NCBI GenBank assembly: GCA_934446095.1
Contig: CAKSDR010000001.1
Coordinates: 1-64,000, forward strand
Origin: an uncultured Eubacteriales bacterium
GTDB lineage: Bacteria > Bacillota > Clostridia > Oscillospirales > CAG-382
Length of the DNA stretch: 64,000 nucleotides
Reading direction: 5' to 3'
Below the pieces are notes generated by a model. That model was not told the DNA's origin and searched no databases. It saw only the letters and a program-made list of their open reading frames with translations. Below, one piece after another: positions 35,481 through 44,673 of this stretch (the first letter of the stretch is position 1; every line of letters starts with the position of its first letter). Position numbers and translations under genes: made by a program.

Positions 35481-37670
35481 ATGAAACATTTAAAAAGAAT
35501 ACTGGTCCTTCAGGTGCTTTTGCTTGTTGTCGTTTCAATGGTACCGGTTTCGGCTATAACGCCATATTCAACGTATACCTATGACATTGACGGAGAATAT
35601 ATGGAATCTCCGCATGCATTTGTGCCGTACAAAATAGTTGACTACAAGTCAATGGGTCTTGACACCGAACTTTTAGATCCTGAAGACGTTCATGTCCGCA
35701 AAATAACGGATGATTCCGGAAATGTTACGGATTATCAGATTTTTATATCAGATACCGGAAACAAACGGGTAGTTGTAACAGATTCGGATTTTAAAACCAT
35801 AGCGATTATAGACAGTTTTATAAATGAATGGGGCGTACCGGATTCAATTAACGACCCGAGAGGAATTTATGTTGCATACGGAAAACTTTATATATGCGAC
35901 TGCAATTCCAACAGAATTCTTGTGTTTAATGCCGAGGCTTCAGAAGACGGAACGTATTCATTTGACTTTATAAAAACACTCGAAGAACCTAAAGGGGATG
36001 TTTTTTCCGAAAGTACGGTTTATAAACCGGTTGCGGTTGCTGTTGATAATTCGGGAAGAATATATGTAGTTTCGTCGACTTGTTATCAGGGAATTATTTC
36101 AATGACAACAGACGGCGTGTTTACTGCATTTTTAGGTCCTCAGGCAAGCGATATATCTTTCTGGGACATGATATGGAGAAATATCCAGACAGCAGAACAG
36201 AGAAGCCAGAAAGAAAAGAATGTGTCTACCGCTTACAACAATATAAATATTGATGACAGTGGATTTATATATGCGACGACATCGTCGCTGTCAGAGAGCA
36301 AACAGCTTGAGGCTATAACTTCAAAGTCTAAGGACAGCACGTACGCTCCTGTCAAGATGCTGAACCCGGGCGGCGAAGACGTAATGAAAAGAAACGGATT
36401 TTATCCGCCTTCCGGCGAAGTCAATGTAAACGAAGAAGAAACCTCTGACGCAAAAATTACGGGAGTTTCAAAGATTATTGACGTTGCTTTGGGGCCTGAC
36501 GGCGTATGGAGCATACTCGATTCAAAAAGACAGAAGATATATACATATAACAATAACGGAGAATTATTGTATATATTCGGCGACCAGGGCAACCAACTCG
36601 GAAATCTGCAGAATGCTTCGGCAATAGATTATCTTGGAACAAGCATAATTGCTCTTGATAAAATCAACAAAAATATTACCGTATACAACAGAACCGAATA
36701 CGGAGATTTGCTTGCGGTAGCGCTCAAGCATCAGAACGAGCGTCAGTATAGCCAGACTGTAGAAGACTGGACCGAAGTGCTTCAGAGAAATTCAAACTTT
36801 GATATGTCGTATGTAAGCATCGGTCAGAGTTATTACAGAGAAGGCAAGTACCGCCAGGCAATGAATATGTATAAATATGCGTATGATGTCAGCGATTATT
36901 CAGATGCTTATAAAGAACTCCGTAAGGAAACGATATCTAAAGTAATAATACTTATTCCGATTGCGGTTATCGTGATCTGCATTTTGCTCTCGAAATTCCT
37001 TTCGTATGCGGCAAAAGTAAATACTGCGGCGCAGTCATCCTCATATAAGCGTAATTTATGGTCCGAATATTGCTACGGATATCACTTAATATTCCACCCG
37101 TTCGACGGTTTCTGGGATATAAAGCACGAAAAGCGTGCGACCGCAAAGGGCGCAACATTAATACTCGGATTTACCGTGATAGCGTATATATACAATTCCA
37201 TAGGCAAGGGATATATAATAAATCCCACGCCCAAAGGCGCAAGCCTTGTAATGTCGATACTTTCGATACTCATGCCGGTATTTTTGTGGATATTGGCAAA
37301 CTGGTGTCTTACAACGCTGTTTGATGGCGAAGGCACTATGAAAGATATATATATTGCAACCTGCTATTCGTTGTTCCCGCTGCCGCTGTTTATGATGGTT
37401 GCAACGTTTGCATCGAACTTTATTACAGTAGACGAAGTATCTGTAATAAATATGATTACGGGAATTGCATATTTCTGGGTAGGATTTCTGCTGTTTTTCG
37501 GAATGCTTACGATACATGACTATTCTCTTGGAAAAAATGTTCTTACAAGTCTTGGAACAATAATAGGTATGGCATTTATCATGTTCATAGGAGTTTTATT
37601 CTCAAGCCTTATAGGAAAAATCATATCTTTCGTATATAGCATTATCGTAGAATTTTCATATAGGATATAA
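35481..37670 (+). CDS. Secreted NHL-propeller, TPR and Yip1-domain membrane fusion protein
   Basis: A 729-residue protein with a signal peptide (1-25), an extracellular beta-propeller of NHL-like repeats (about 70-420, e.g. NDPRGIYVAYGKLYICD and DTGNKRVVV), TPR-like helices (about 425-490, SYVSIGQSYYREGKYRQAMNMY), one membrane helix (about 495-515) and a C-terminal Yip1-type domain with five helices (about 540-729). Such a fusion puts a ligand- or protein-binding propeller outside the cell on a membrane base. It lies between the first permease pair and the DUF5696 gene with GGAGG before its ATG, so it belongs to the locus. Function unknown; a docking or accessory role for the transporter is inference. 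Confidence 0.85.
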   Translation: MKHLKRILVLQVLLLVVVSMVPVSAITPYSTYTYDIDGEYMESPHAFVPYKIVDYKSMGLDTELLDPEDVHVRKITDDSGNVTDYQIFISDTGNKRVVVTDSDFKTIAIIDSFINEWGVPDSINDPRGIYVAYGKLYICDCNSNRILVFNAEASEDGTYSFDFIKTLEEPKGDVFSESTVYKPVAVAVDNSGRIYVVSSTCYQGIISMTTDGVFTAFLGPQASDISFWDMIWRNIQTAEQRSQKEKNVSTAYNNINIDDSGFIYATTSSLSESKQLEAITSKSKDSTYAPVKMLNPGGEDVMKRNGFYPPSGEVNVNEEETSDAKITGVSKIIDVALGPDGVWSILDSKRQKIYTYNNNGELLYIFGDQGNQLGNLQNASAIDYLGTSIIALDKINKNITVYNRTEYGDLLAVALKHQNERQYSQTVEDWTEVLQRNSNFDMSYVSIGQSYYREGKYRQAMNMYKYAYDVSDYSDAYKELRKETISKVIILIPIAVIVICILLSKFLSYAAKVNTAAQSSSYKRNLWSEYCYGYHLIFHPFDGFWDIKHEKRATAKGATLILGFTVIAYIYNSIGKGYIINPTPKGASLVMSILSILMPVFLWILANWCLTTLFDGEGTMKDIYIATCYSLFPLPLFMMVATFASNFITVDEVSVINMITGIAYFWVGFLLFFGMLTIHDYSLGKNVLTSLGTIIGMAFIMFIGVLFSSLIGKIISFVYSIIVEFSYRI

Positions 37671-37693
37671 GATTGAAAGGAGAAAAACGAAAA

Positions 37694-40573
37694 ATGAAAA
37701 AAATAATATCTGTAATTCTTTCAATCTTTATGCTTGCGTGCACCCTTTCTTCTTTTACATTCGTTCACGCCGAAGGACCTGAGTTTTTGTGCAAGTCCGG
37801 AGGTGCCGATGTATTTGTAGATAAAAGCACGGGAGATGTTCAGTTTTATCTGAACGGCAAACTGCTTTTTTCCGAAGACGTGCCCGACGGTACAAAAATT
37901 ACCGATACCGTTGCTGTTGAAGATTATACTTCAAAAGTTTTTAAAAGCCCGCAGGAAAAAGTTGCAACTACAATGAATTACTTTTATGACAACGGCGAAT
38001 ATGCGATATTTGCCGACAAGGATTCCGGAGAAGTTGCAATGATGACAAAAAGCACGGGACAAATACTTCTTACGAACCCTTATGACGTAGGCGCGACCAC
38101 ATCTGACACAAAAATCAAGAATCAATTGCTTTCGCAGGTAATTCTGACTTATCAGAAACGCGGAAATGAAAATACATATTCGAGTTTTGGCGAAGGCGCG
38201 CTTAATAATCAGGTAAAAATTAAAAAAATCCGTTCCGGTGTTAGGGTTGAATATACAATAGGACGTTCGGAAATCCGCACTCTTGTTCCGGAACTTATCG
38301 AAAAGGGAGCTTTTGAAGAAAAGATTCTTTCAAAGGTTACAATCGAAAACGCAGTATCGGGAAAAACCGAGGCTGCTGTAAAAAAAGATTACAGCAAACT
38401 CACGGCGTTCTATAACCTTAAAGACCCGAATGCTAAAGGTCTTTCGGATACCGCCAAGAAAAATATGAAACTTACATATCCGATAACTCAGAAGTATGCC
38501 GTGTACATGCTCGATGCCGGTACTTCCGCAAGACAGAAGTACGAAATAGAAAGCATAATTAAAGAATATACCGATTACTCGTTTGAGGACATGGAAAGCG
38601 ATTATGCGACTGTTGAATATGAGGGTACAGAGGCTTCTCCCCCACTGTTCAAAATTGCAATAGAATATTATGCGGACGAATACGGATTTAAGGTAAGAGT
38701 TCCGTCTAAGAGCATAAGATATGATTCCGCCGAATATACGGTTTCAAATATGATTATTCTTCCTTATCTCGGCGCAGGCTCAAATGATGAATCCGGATAT
38801 ACTTTCATTCCTGATGGCTCCGGCGTTATTACTTATTTCAAGGACGCTGTCGAAAAGCCTATCGTAATTACCGGCAAAATGTACGGGATGGATTATTCAT
38901 ATCATAAAACAAGCGGCCAGAATCAGGAAGTAATGAGATTACCCGCATTTGGTGTTGCAAGAGATTCTTCGTATATGCTCGTTACAAAGAAGACTGCAAA
39001 AACAAATGTCGATCAGGCTTCCGCAAACCAAACCTCGGATTTTGACTATTCCGGTGTTAATGTCAGCGAAAAGACCGCATATCTCGGATATGTTGAGGAA
39101 GGCGAATCTCTTATTGACATATCAACGGCTCATGGCGGAACTGTAAGCCATAAGTACAATTCAGCGTATACAAAAATATATCCGATATTGAAGGATACGT
39201 ATAAATTGTCGGGCGTAAATGCTGAAATGACGGTCGATTCAAACAGAAAATATACCGGAAACTATACATACAGAATTTTCCCGCTTTCTGATGAAAAGGC
39301 AAATTATATAGGCATGGCGGAAGTTTTGAGAGATTACCTCGAGAAAACAGGAGTTATTTCAAAACTCGATAAAGAAAACGGAAACAGCGATATACCCCTG
39401 TATCTTGAAAACTTCGGTTCGCTCACCACAAGTCAAAAAATAATGGGATTTCCTGTCAGCGAACAAACTCCTCTTACAACTTTTGAACAGAGCAAAACCA
39501 TGATCTCTGAACTCAAAGAAGCGGGCGTTGAAAATATCAATCTGAAACTTACCGGTTGGTATAACGGCGGTCTTAGCCATACGGTGCCGAGTAAACTTAA
39601 AGTTGAAAAGGCTCTCGGCGGTGAAAAAGATCTTTTGGACCTTATAAAATATGCCTCCGAAAACAAAATCGGAATCTATCCCGACTTGGAATTTACGTTT
39701 GTAAGCAAAACCGAAATGTTTGACGGTTATAACTACAAGAAGGATGCTGTGAAAACTATCGATAAGCGTTCTGCCGTAATTCAGGAATACAGCCCGCTGT
39801 ATCAGGAATTTGAAGACGGAAGATATCAGATACTTTCTCCGAACGCAATCTCAAAGTTCTACGAAAAATCTTCCGAAAAATATTTGAAGTATAATGCCGG
39901 AGGAATTTCCGTCGCAAGTCTTGGCTCATATCTGAATTCCGATCAGAATGAAGACTATCCTTATACAAGAGAAGAAGCAAAATCCGAGATTTCCAATATT
40001 TTGTCAAAAATGAAGGAAGATAACGGAAGTGTGCTTGTAGACGGAGGAAATTCATATACGCTGAAATATGCCGACCATATTCTAAATATGCCTGTCGACA
40101 GCAGCCGTAACGTTTATACGAGCGAGGCAATCCCATTTATCGGAATGGTGCTTCACGGATATAAGGAATACACGGGAACTGCCATGAACCTTGACGGTGA
40201 CTATAAATATTCTATACTGAAAGCCGTTGAAAACGGTGCATCTCCGTACTTCATACTTTCTTATACATCAGATGAATTTGACAATACTTCGGAACTTAAA
40301 AACTATCCGGAGTTTAGAAAATATTATTCTATCAAATATAATATTTGGAAAAATGACCTTGTGGAAACGTATAACACTTTGAATGATGCTCTTTCCAATG
40401 TAAAATATTCCACAATTTCATCTCACGAATATATAGATGAAAGAGTTGTAAAAGTAACATATTCTAACGGTGTATCGTTTATTCTGAATTATAACGATGA
40501 ACCGTATGAATATAACGGAACAACAATAGAAAAATTAAGTTTTATAAATGAGAAAGGAGAAGACCATGAATAA
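37694..40573 (+). CDS. Secreted DUF5696-type protein with barrel-like C-terminal half
   Basis: A 959-residue exported protein with a signal peptide (1-26). I recognise the DUF5696 family from segments such as YTVSNMIILPYLGAG and YTFIPDGSGVITYF. The N-terminal half is beta-rich, as in galactose-mutarotase-like domains of glycoside hydrolases; the C-terminal half has the rhythm of a TIM barrel (VENINLKLTGW, IGIYPDLEFTFV, GGISVASLGSYL, GSVLVDGGN). It may be a glycosidase or an inactive relative; the catalytic residues are not known to me. A FMLAC sequence in the signal could be a weak lipobox. The ATG at 37694 has GGAG 11 bases upstream; an in-frame TTG earlier has no such site. Confidence 0.82.
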   Translation: MKKIISVILSIFMLACTLSSFTFVHAEGPEFLCKSGGADVFVDKSTGDVQFYLNGKLLFSEDVPDGTKITDTVAVEDYTSKVFKSPQEKVATTMNYFYDNGEYAIFADKDSGEVAMMTKSTGQILLTNPYDVGATTSDTKIKNQLLSQVILTYQKRGNENTYSSFGEGALNNQVKIKKIRSGVRVEYTIGRSEIRTLVPELIEKGAFEEKILSKVTIENAVSGKTEAAVKKDYSKLTAFYNLKDPNAKGLSDTAKKNMKLTYPITQKYAVYMLDAGTSARQKYEIESIIKEYTDYSFEDMESDYATVEYEGTEASPPLFKIAIEYYADEYGFKVRVPSKSIRYDSAEYTVSNMIILPYLGAGSNDESGYTFIPDGSGVITYFKDAVEKPIVITGKMYGMDYSYHKTSGQNQEVMRLPAFGVARDSSYMLVTKKTAKTNVDQASANQTSDFDYSGVNVSEKTAYLGYVEEGESLIDISTAHGGTVSHKYNSAYTKIYPILKDTYKLSGVNAEMTVDSNRKYTGNYTYRIFPLSDEKANYIGMAEVLRDYLEKTGVISKLDKENGNSDIPLYLENFGSLTTSQKIMGFPVSEQTPLTTFEQSKTMISELKEAGVENINLKLTGWYNGGLSHTVPSKLKVEKALGGEKDLLDLIKYASENKIGIYPDLEFTFVSKTEMFDGYNYKKDAVKTIDKRSAVIQEYSPLYQEFEDGRYQILSPNAISKFYEKSSEKYLKYNAGGISVASLGSYLNSDQNEDYPYTREEAKSEISNILSKMKEDNGSVLVDGGNSYTLKYADHILNMPVDSSRNVYTSEAIPFIGMVLHGYKEYTGTAMNLDGDYKYSILKAVENGASPYFILSYTSDEFDNTSELKNYPEFRKYYSIKYNIWKNDLVETYNTLNDALSNVKYSTISSHEYIDERVVKVTYSNGVSFILNYNDEPYEYNGTTIEKLSFINEKGEDHE

Positions 40574-41534
40574 AGCGGTATCTGCCCCAAACCAGGGTAC
40601 AAAAAAGAAAAAAAAGCCCGCATCGCTTGACGCAAAAAAGGCAAGGGCCGGAATATGGTTTGTTCTTCCTTTCCTTATAGGTCTTGTTTGTATATATCTT
40701 CCTATGATATACGATTCTATAAAACTCAGTTTTCATAGAATTCATATAGTAAGGGGCGGAGGGTTTGTCCTTGAATATGTAGGCTGGCAAAATTACAGCG
40801 ACGCCCTTTTTTCGGATGCAAACTATGTTCAGGTGCTTGTTGAAAGCGTAAAACAATTGGTACTCGATATACCTGCAATAGTTCTGTTTTCACTCTTTAT
40901 GGCAATAATACTTAACCAGAAGATGATAGGCCGTGCAGTGTTCCGTGCAATATTCTTCATACCTGTAATAATTTCAACCGGCATTATAGACTCTCTTGAC
41001 CAGAGCAACGCGATATCGAATTATATGAGTTCCGACTCTATAGATACGGGTAACATAAACGGTTCTTCAGCAACAGAGATTGTTTCAAGCATGGATATTA
41101 CAAACCTGCTTGGAAATATGGCGGTCGGAACGGAACTTGTGCAATATGTCGTTAATATTGTAAATAATATATTCAATATTGTAAACCGTTCCGGCGTACA
41201 GATGCTGATTTTCCTTGCGGGACTTCAGTCGATTTCTCCGTCGATTTATGAATCGTGCACCATGGAGGGAGCAACTCCTTGGGAAACTTTCTGGAAGATA
41301 ACATTCCCGATGATAAGTCCTATGATACTTGTAAACTCTATATATACGGTCATAGATTCATTTACATCGGAATCGAATAAGGTTATGTCATATATAACGG
41401 AAGTATACAGAGGCGAGGACGGAAACGTGCTTAGCGCCGCCATGTCGTGGATGTACTTTTTAATAGTAATGCTGATAATTCTTCTGGTAGCGGCAATACT
41501 TTCTTCATATGTATTCTACCAGAGAAGAGATTGA
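40566..41534 (+). CDS. Sugar ABC transporter permease, MalF type (second pair)
   Basis: A 322-residue permease, six helices, with a long extracytoplasmic insert (about 140-190, DQSNAISNYMSSDSID...). Its EAA loop is atypical: YESCTMEGATPWETFWKITFP, where the EAA triad reads ESC. The ATG at 40566 overlaps the end of the previous gene by eight bases and has GGAG six bases upstream, showing tight coupling. It forms the second MalF/MalG pair in the locus. Confidence 0.9.
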   Translation: MNKAVSAPNQGTKKKKKPASLDAKKARAGIWFVLPFLIGLVCIYLPMIYDSIKLSFHRIHIVRGGGFVLEYVGWQNYSDALFSDANYVQVLVESVKQLVLDIPAIVLFSLFMAIILNQKMIGRAVFRAIFFIPVIISTGIIDSLDQSNAISNYMSSDSIDTGNINGSSATEIVSSMDITNLLGNMAVGTELVQYVVNIVNNIFNIVNRSGVQMLIFLAGLQSISPSIYESCTMEGATPWETFWKITFPMISPMILVNSIYTVIDSFTSESNKVMSYITEVYRGEDGNVLSAAMSWMYFLIVMLIILLVAAILSSYVFYQRRD

Positions 41535-41552
41535 TGAAGGGAGGAAATGAAA

Positions 41553-42596
41553 ATGACTGATAACGGCACACAGAAGAAACTTTATGTATATAATGCCGAC
41601 CAGAATAAAGAATATAAAAAAGTTTCATGGTTTGAAAAGTTAAAATTAAAAGTATTTTCAGTGAACTTCCTTGTGAAAGTATTGTGGGCAATATTCAGAT
41701 TTGTATTGCTTATAGGCATCTCTTTTATTATAATATATCCCTTTTTCACAAAAATCACATCATCTTTTATGAGTCCTGACGATTTTCTTGACAGCACCGT
41801 AAAAATGATACCGAAGTATCCAACGCTTGATCAGTATAAGTATATAATAATCGAAAACAAATATTTTAAAGCTCTGTTTAATACGGCGCTGATATCAGGG
41901 CTTTCCGCAGTCCTGCAGACAATAGTCTGCGCACTTGTCGGATATGGCCTTGCAAAATTTAAATTTAAAGGAAGAGGTCTTGTATTTGCATTTGTTGTAC
42001 TTACAATGATAGTTCCGAACAAAACGCTTATGCTGTCCATGTTTATGAAATTTAAATATTTCGATGTGTTTGGCATTTATAAGGGTCTTAATGCGATCTT
42101 CCATTATTCGACGAAGGCAACTCCGTCTATTGACCTTATAAATACGTTTTGGCCGATGCTTATACTTTCGGCAACCGCAATAGGTTTTAAGAACGGACTT
42201 TACATATTTATATTCAGGCAGTTCTATAAAGGCGTGCCTGACGAACTGGAAGAGGCGGCTTATGTTGACGGTTCCGGCACTTTCGGGACATATTTTAAAA
42301 TCATATTGCCTCTTACAATTCCGATGATGGTAACGGTATTTATGTTCTCGTTCTCGTGGGGGTGGACGGATACATTCTATTCATCTATTTTCTACACCTC
42401 AACAGGACCTTTAATGCTGGCAAATATAATAAAAGTCCCGGCAAGTCTTAATATTATGTTTGCGGCAAGCGCCCTTTACAACTCGGCAGTTACGAATACG
42501 TGCGCACTCCTTGTTATTCTGCCGTTGTTTATAATATTCCTGTTTGCACAGAAATCACTTGTACAGGGAATTGAACGTTCCGGTATCGTTGGTTAA
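41553..42596 (+). CDS. Sugar ABC transporter permease, MalG type (second pair)
   Basis: A 347-residue permease with six helices and a good EAA loop (LEEAAYVDGSGTFGTYFKIILP region). It has a longer N terminus than the first MalG-type protein. The second ATG (41553) is better spaced to GGGAGG (eight bases) than the first. Last gene of the locus; a strong palindromic terminator follows. Whether this pair makes a separate channel or a mixed one with the first pair is open. Confidence 0.9.
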   Translation: MTDNGTQKKLYVYNADQNKEYKKVSWFEKLKLKVFSVNFLVKVLWAIFRFVLLIGISFIIIYPFFTKITSSFMSPDDFLDSTVKMIPKYPTLDQYKYIIIENKYFKALFNTALISGLSAVLQTIVCALVGYGLAKFKFKGRGLVFAFVVLTMIVPNKTLMLSMFMKFKYFDVFGIYKGLNAIFHYSTKATPSIDLINTFWPMLILSATAIGFKNGLYIFIFRQFYKGVPDELEEAAYVDGSGTFGTYFKIILPLTIPMMVTVFMFSFSWGWTDTFYSSIFYTSTGPLMLANIIKVPASLNIMFAASALYNSAVTNTCALLVILPLFIIFLFAQKSLVQGIERSGIVG

Positions 42597-42608
42597 AAAA
42601 TATATAAG

Positions 42609-42640
42609 GAAAATTTCCGGCATATGCCGGAAATTTTTTT
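42609..42640 (+). terminator. Terminator of the import locus
   Basis: A palindrome centred on GGCATATGCC (AAATTTCCGG arms) followed by TTTTTTT. The GGCATATGCC core recurs in the terminator at 49609-49640. Confidence 0.85.
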
Positions 42641-42704
42641 GCGTTTGTGAAAAAAATAATTATGAATAAACTGTAAATAAACATAAGATATTTTAAAAAA
42701 TCAA

Positions 42705-42716
42705 GAACACTTGTTT
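42705..42716 (+). promoter_or_regulatory. LexA (SOS) operator on the lexA promoter
   Basis: GAACACTTGTTT followed by G matches the Gram-positive SOS box (CGAAC-N4-GTTYG) at all but the outer base. It overlaps the -35 hexamer, as expected for autorepression of lexA. Confidence 0.8.
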
Positions 42717-42743
42717 GACATTGCAAAAATTATATGCTATAAT
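42715..42743 (+). promoter_or_regulatory. Perfect consensus promoter of lexA
   Basis: TTGACA (42715-42720), 17-base spacer, TATAAT (42738-42743). Strong promoters under LexA control are usual for this gene. Confidence 0.92.
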
Positions 42744-42823
42744 TGCAGTGTAATTAAGAAAAACTGTTTTATTTTAATAGAGTTTAATTTTGTTTGTAAA
42801 TTATGGTTTAAGAGGTATAATGT

Positions 42824-43426
42824 ATGGCTGAAATGAAAACGAAAGAAAAAATGATTTTGGATTACATCGCGCGGACAATAAATCAGGAAGGGTATGCGCC
42901 TTCTGTAAGAGATATATGTCAGGCGCTCGGAATAAAATCAACATCAACCGTTCATATGTATCTTGAAAGACTTGAAAACAACGGTTATATACAAAGACAA
43001 AGCGGAAAGAGCAGAACAATACGCCTTGAAAAGGCCAAAGACAGCGAGATAAGTTATAAAGTTCCGATTCTCGGGCAGGTAGCGGCAGGCCAGCCGATAC
43101 TTACAATAGAAAACATGGAAGGATATATAGAATACACAACTTTCAAACACTACGACAATGACTCTTTGTTTGCGCTCAGGATATCCGGAAACAGCATGAT
43201 TGAAGCAGGTATACTTAACGGAGATATAGTAATCGTCGAACAGAGGACATATGCCGATAACGGCGATATAGTTGTCGCTATGATAGATGACAGCGCGACA
43301 GTAAAAAGATTTTTCAAGGAAAAAGGAAGATACAGACTTCAGCCGGAAAACTCTCAGATGGCTCCGATCTTTACCGACGAGGTTGTAATTTTGGGAAAAG
43401 TTATTGCAAGTCTTAGATATTATTAA
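42824..43426 (+). CDS. lexA: SOS-response repressor LexA
   Basis: Represses DNA-damage genes and cleaves itself when RecA filaments form. The 200-residue protein has the N-terminal winged helix (1-70), the self-cleavage site Ala88-Gly89, catalytic Ser124 (GNSM) and Lys161 (ATVKRF). GAGG precedes the ATG. An SOS box overlaps its promoter. It is a single-gene unit with its own terminator. Confidence 0.97.
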   Translation: MAEMKTKEKMILDYIARTINQEGYAPSVRDICQALGIKSTSTVHMYLERLENNGYIQRQSGKSRTIRLEKAKDSEISYKVPILGQVAAGQPILTIENMEGYIEYTTFKHYDNDSLFALRISGNSMIEAGILNGDIVIVEQRTYADNGDIVVAMIDDSATVKRFFKEKGRYRLQPENSQMAPIFTDEVVILGKVIASLRYY

Positions 43427-43454
43427 TAATTATAATCTAATTTGAACACAGTAT

Positions 43455-43485
43455 AAAGAAACCGTAAAAACGGTTTCTTTTTTTG
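43455..43485 (+). terminator. Terminator of lexA
   Basis: AAAGAAACCG (43455-43464) pairs with CGGTTTCTTT (43471-43480), loop TAAAAA, followed by a T-run. Confidence 0.88.
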
Positions 43486-43681
43486 TTGGGTTTGGAAATG
43501 TTCTGGGAGTTTTTGTTGAAAATCACCTGTATATCACATAAAAAGACGGAAGTATTTGTATAGTGTTCAAAAAATGTTAATAAACAAATGTTACAATTAA
43601 AAAGTATATTTTTATTCTTTTTTATAAATTTTCATGTGATTTTCCAAAGATCAAAAAAGGAAAACCGGAAAGGATTAACTG

Positions 43682-44671
43682 ATGATAGAAGTAGAGCATA
43701 TAGTAAAAAAGTATGCTTCGGTTGTTGCGATTGATGATATTTCGTTTAAGGTTGAAACGGGCGAAATAGTAGGATTCCTAGGACCAAACGGCGCCGGCAA
43801 GAGCACTATGATGAATATTATTACGGGATATCTTTCTGCAACATCGGGAAATGTAAGGGTAGACGGTATAGATATTCTTGAAAATCCTATAGAAGCAAAA
43901 AAGAAAATAGGATTTTTGCCGGAAATTCCGCCGCTGTACCTCGATATGACAGTCAAAGAATATCTGAATTTTGTATACGAACTTAAACAGTGTAAACTGT
44001 CAAGACAGGAACACATAGATGAAATTTGCAGAGTCGTAAAAATAGAAGACGTGTATAACCGCGTTATAAAGCACCTTTCAAAAGGTTACCGTCAGCGTGT
44101 CGGCATAGCTCAGGCGCTTGTCGGAAATCCGCCTGTTATAATATTTGATGAACCCACAGTAGGTCTTGACCCTGTGCAGATAATTGAGATAAGAAATCTT
44201 ATAAAAACGCTGGGGAAAAAGCACACCGTAATACTCAGCACTCATATATTATCCGAGGTGCAGTCTGTATGCGACAGGGTAATCGTAATAAATAAGGGCA
44301 AACTTGCGGCAGATGAAAAAACCGTTGAACTTCAAAAAGACAGCGACAGCACAATAAAATATTCCGCAAAAATCTGCGGTCCGCGGACACTTGTGCTGAA
44401 GGCGATAAGAGGTCTTGACGGCGTTATAAAAGCAGGATGCGCAGGCGCGGGAGAAGAAAATAGCCTTATATATATCTTTGAGGCAGAATCCTGTGCAGAA
44501 ATAAGAAAACCGCTGTTTTCCATACTTTCGGAACATGGCTGGCCTCTTGTCGGGCTTGAAAAGGCTGACGCAAGCCTTGAGGATGCTTTTATGAGAATCG
44601 TATCTGACGCCGATGACGGCGCGGAAGAGGAAAATTCACAGACCGGCAAAAACGACGTGCAGGAGGGATAA
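43682..44671 (+). CDS. ABC exporter ATPase of a Gld-like system
   Basis: A 329-residue ABC ATPase of the GldA/CcmA group, driving an ABC-2 type complex. Walker A GPNGAGKSTMMN, the LSKGYRQRVG signature (variant of LSGGQ, common in this group), Walker B VIIFDEPTVGLDP and the H-loop STHIL are all present. A C-terminal extension of about 110 residues follows the nucleotide-binding domain. It is the first gene of a four- or five-gene run and ends two bases before the permease. Confidence 0.92.
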   Translation: MIEVEHIVKKYASVVAIDDISFKVETGEIVGFLGPNGAGKSTMMNIITGYLSATSGNVRVDGIDILENPIEAKKKIGFLPEIPPLYLDMTVKEYLNFVYELKQCKLSRQEHIDEICRVVKIEDVYNRVIKHLSKGYRQRVGIAQALVGNPPVIIFDEPTVGLDPVQIIEIRNLIKTLGKKHTVILSTHILSEVQSVCDRVIVINKGKLAADEKTVELQKDSDSTIKYSAKICGPRTLVLKAIRGLDGVIKAGCAGAGEENSLIYIFEAESCAEIRKPLFSILSEHGWPLVGLEKADASLEDAFMRIVSDADDGAEEENSQTGKNDVQEG

Positions 44672-44673
44672 AA

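Noticed and set aside
30468..42596. ATPase gene within the import locus
   Set aside because: No Walker A/B or LSGGQ motif occurs in any of the seven proteins; the nearest ATPases (27819 ABC-F and 43682 Gld-like) belong to other families.
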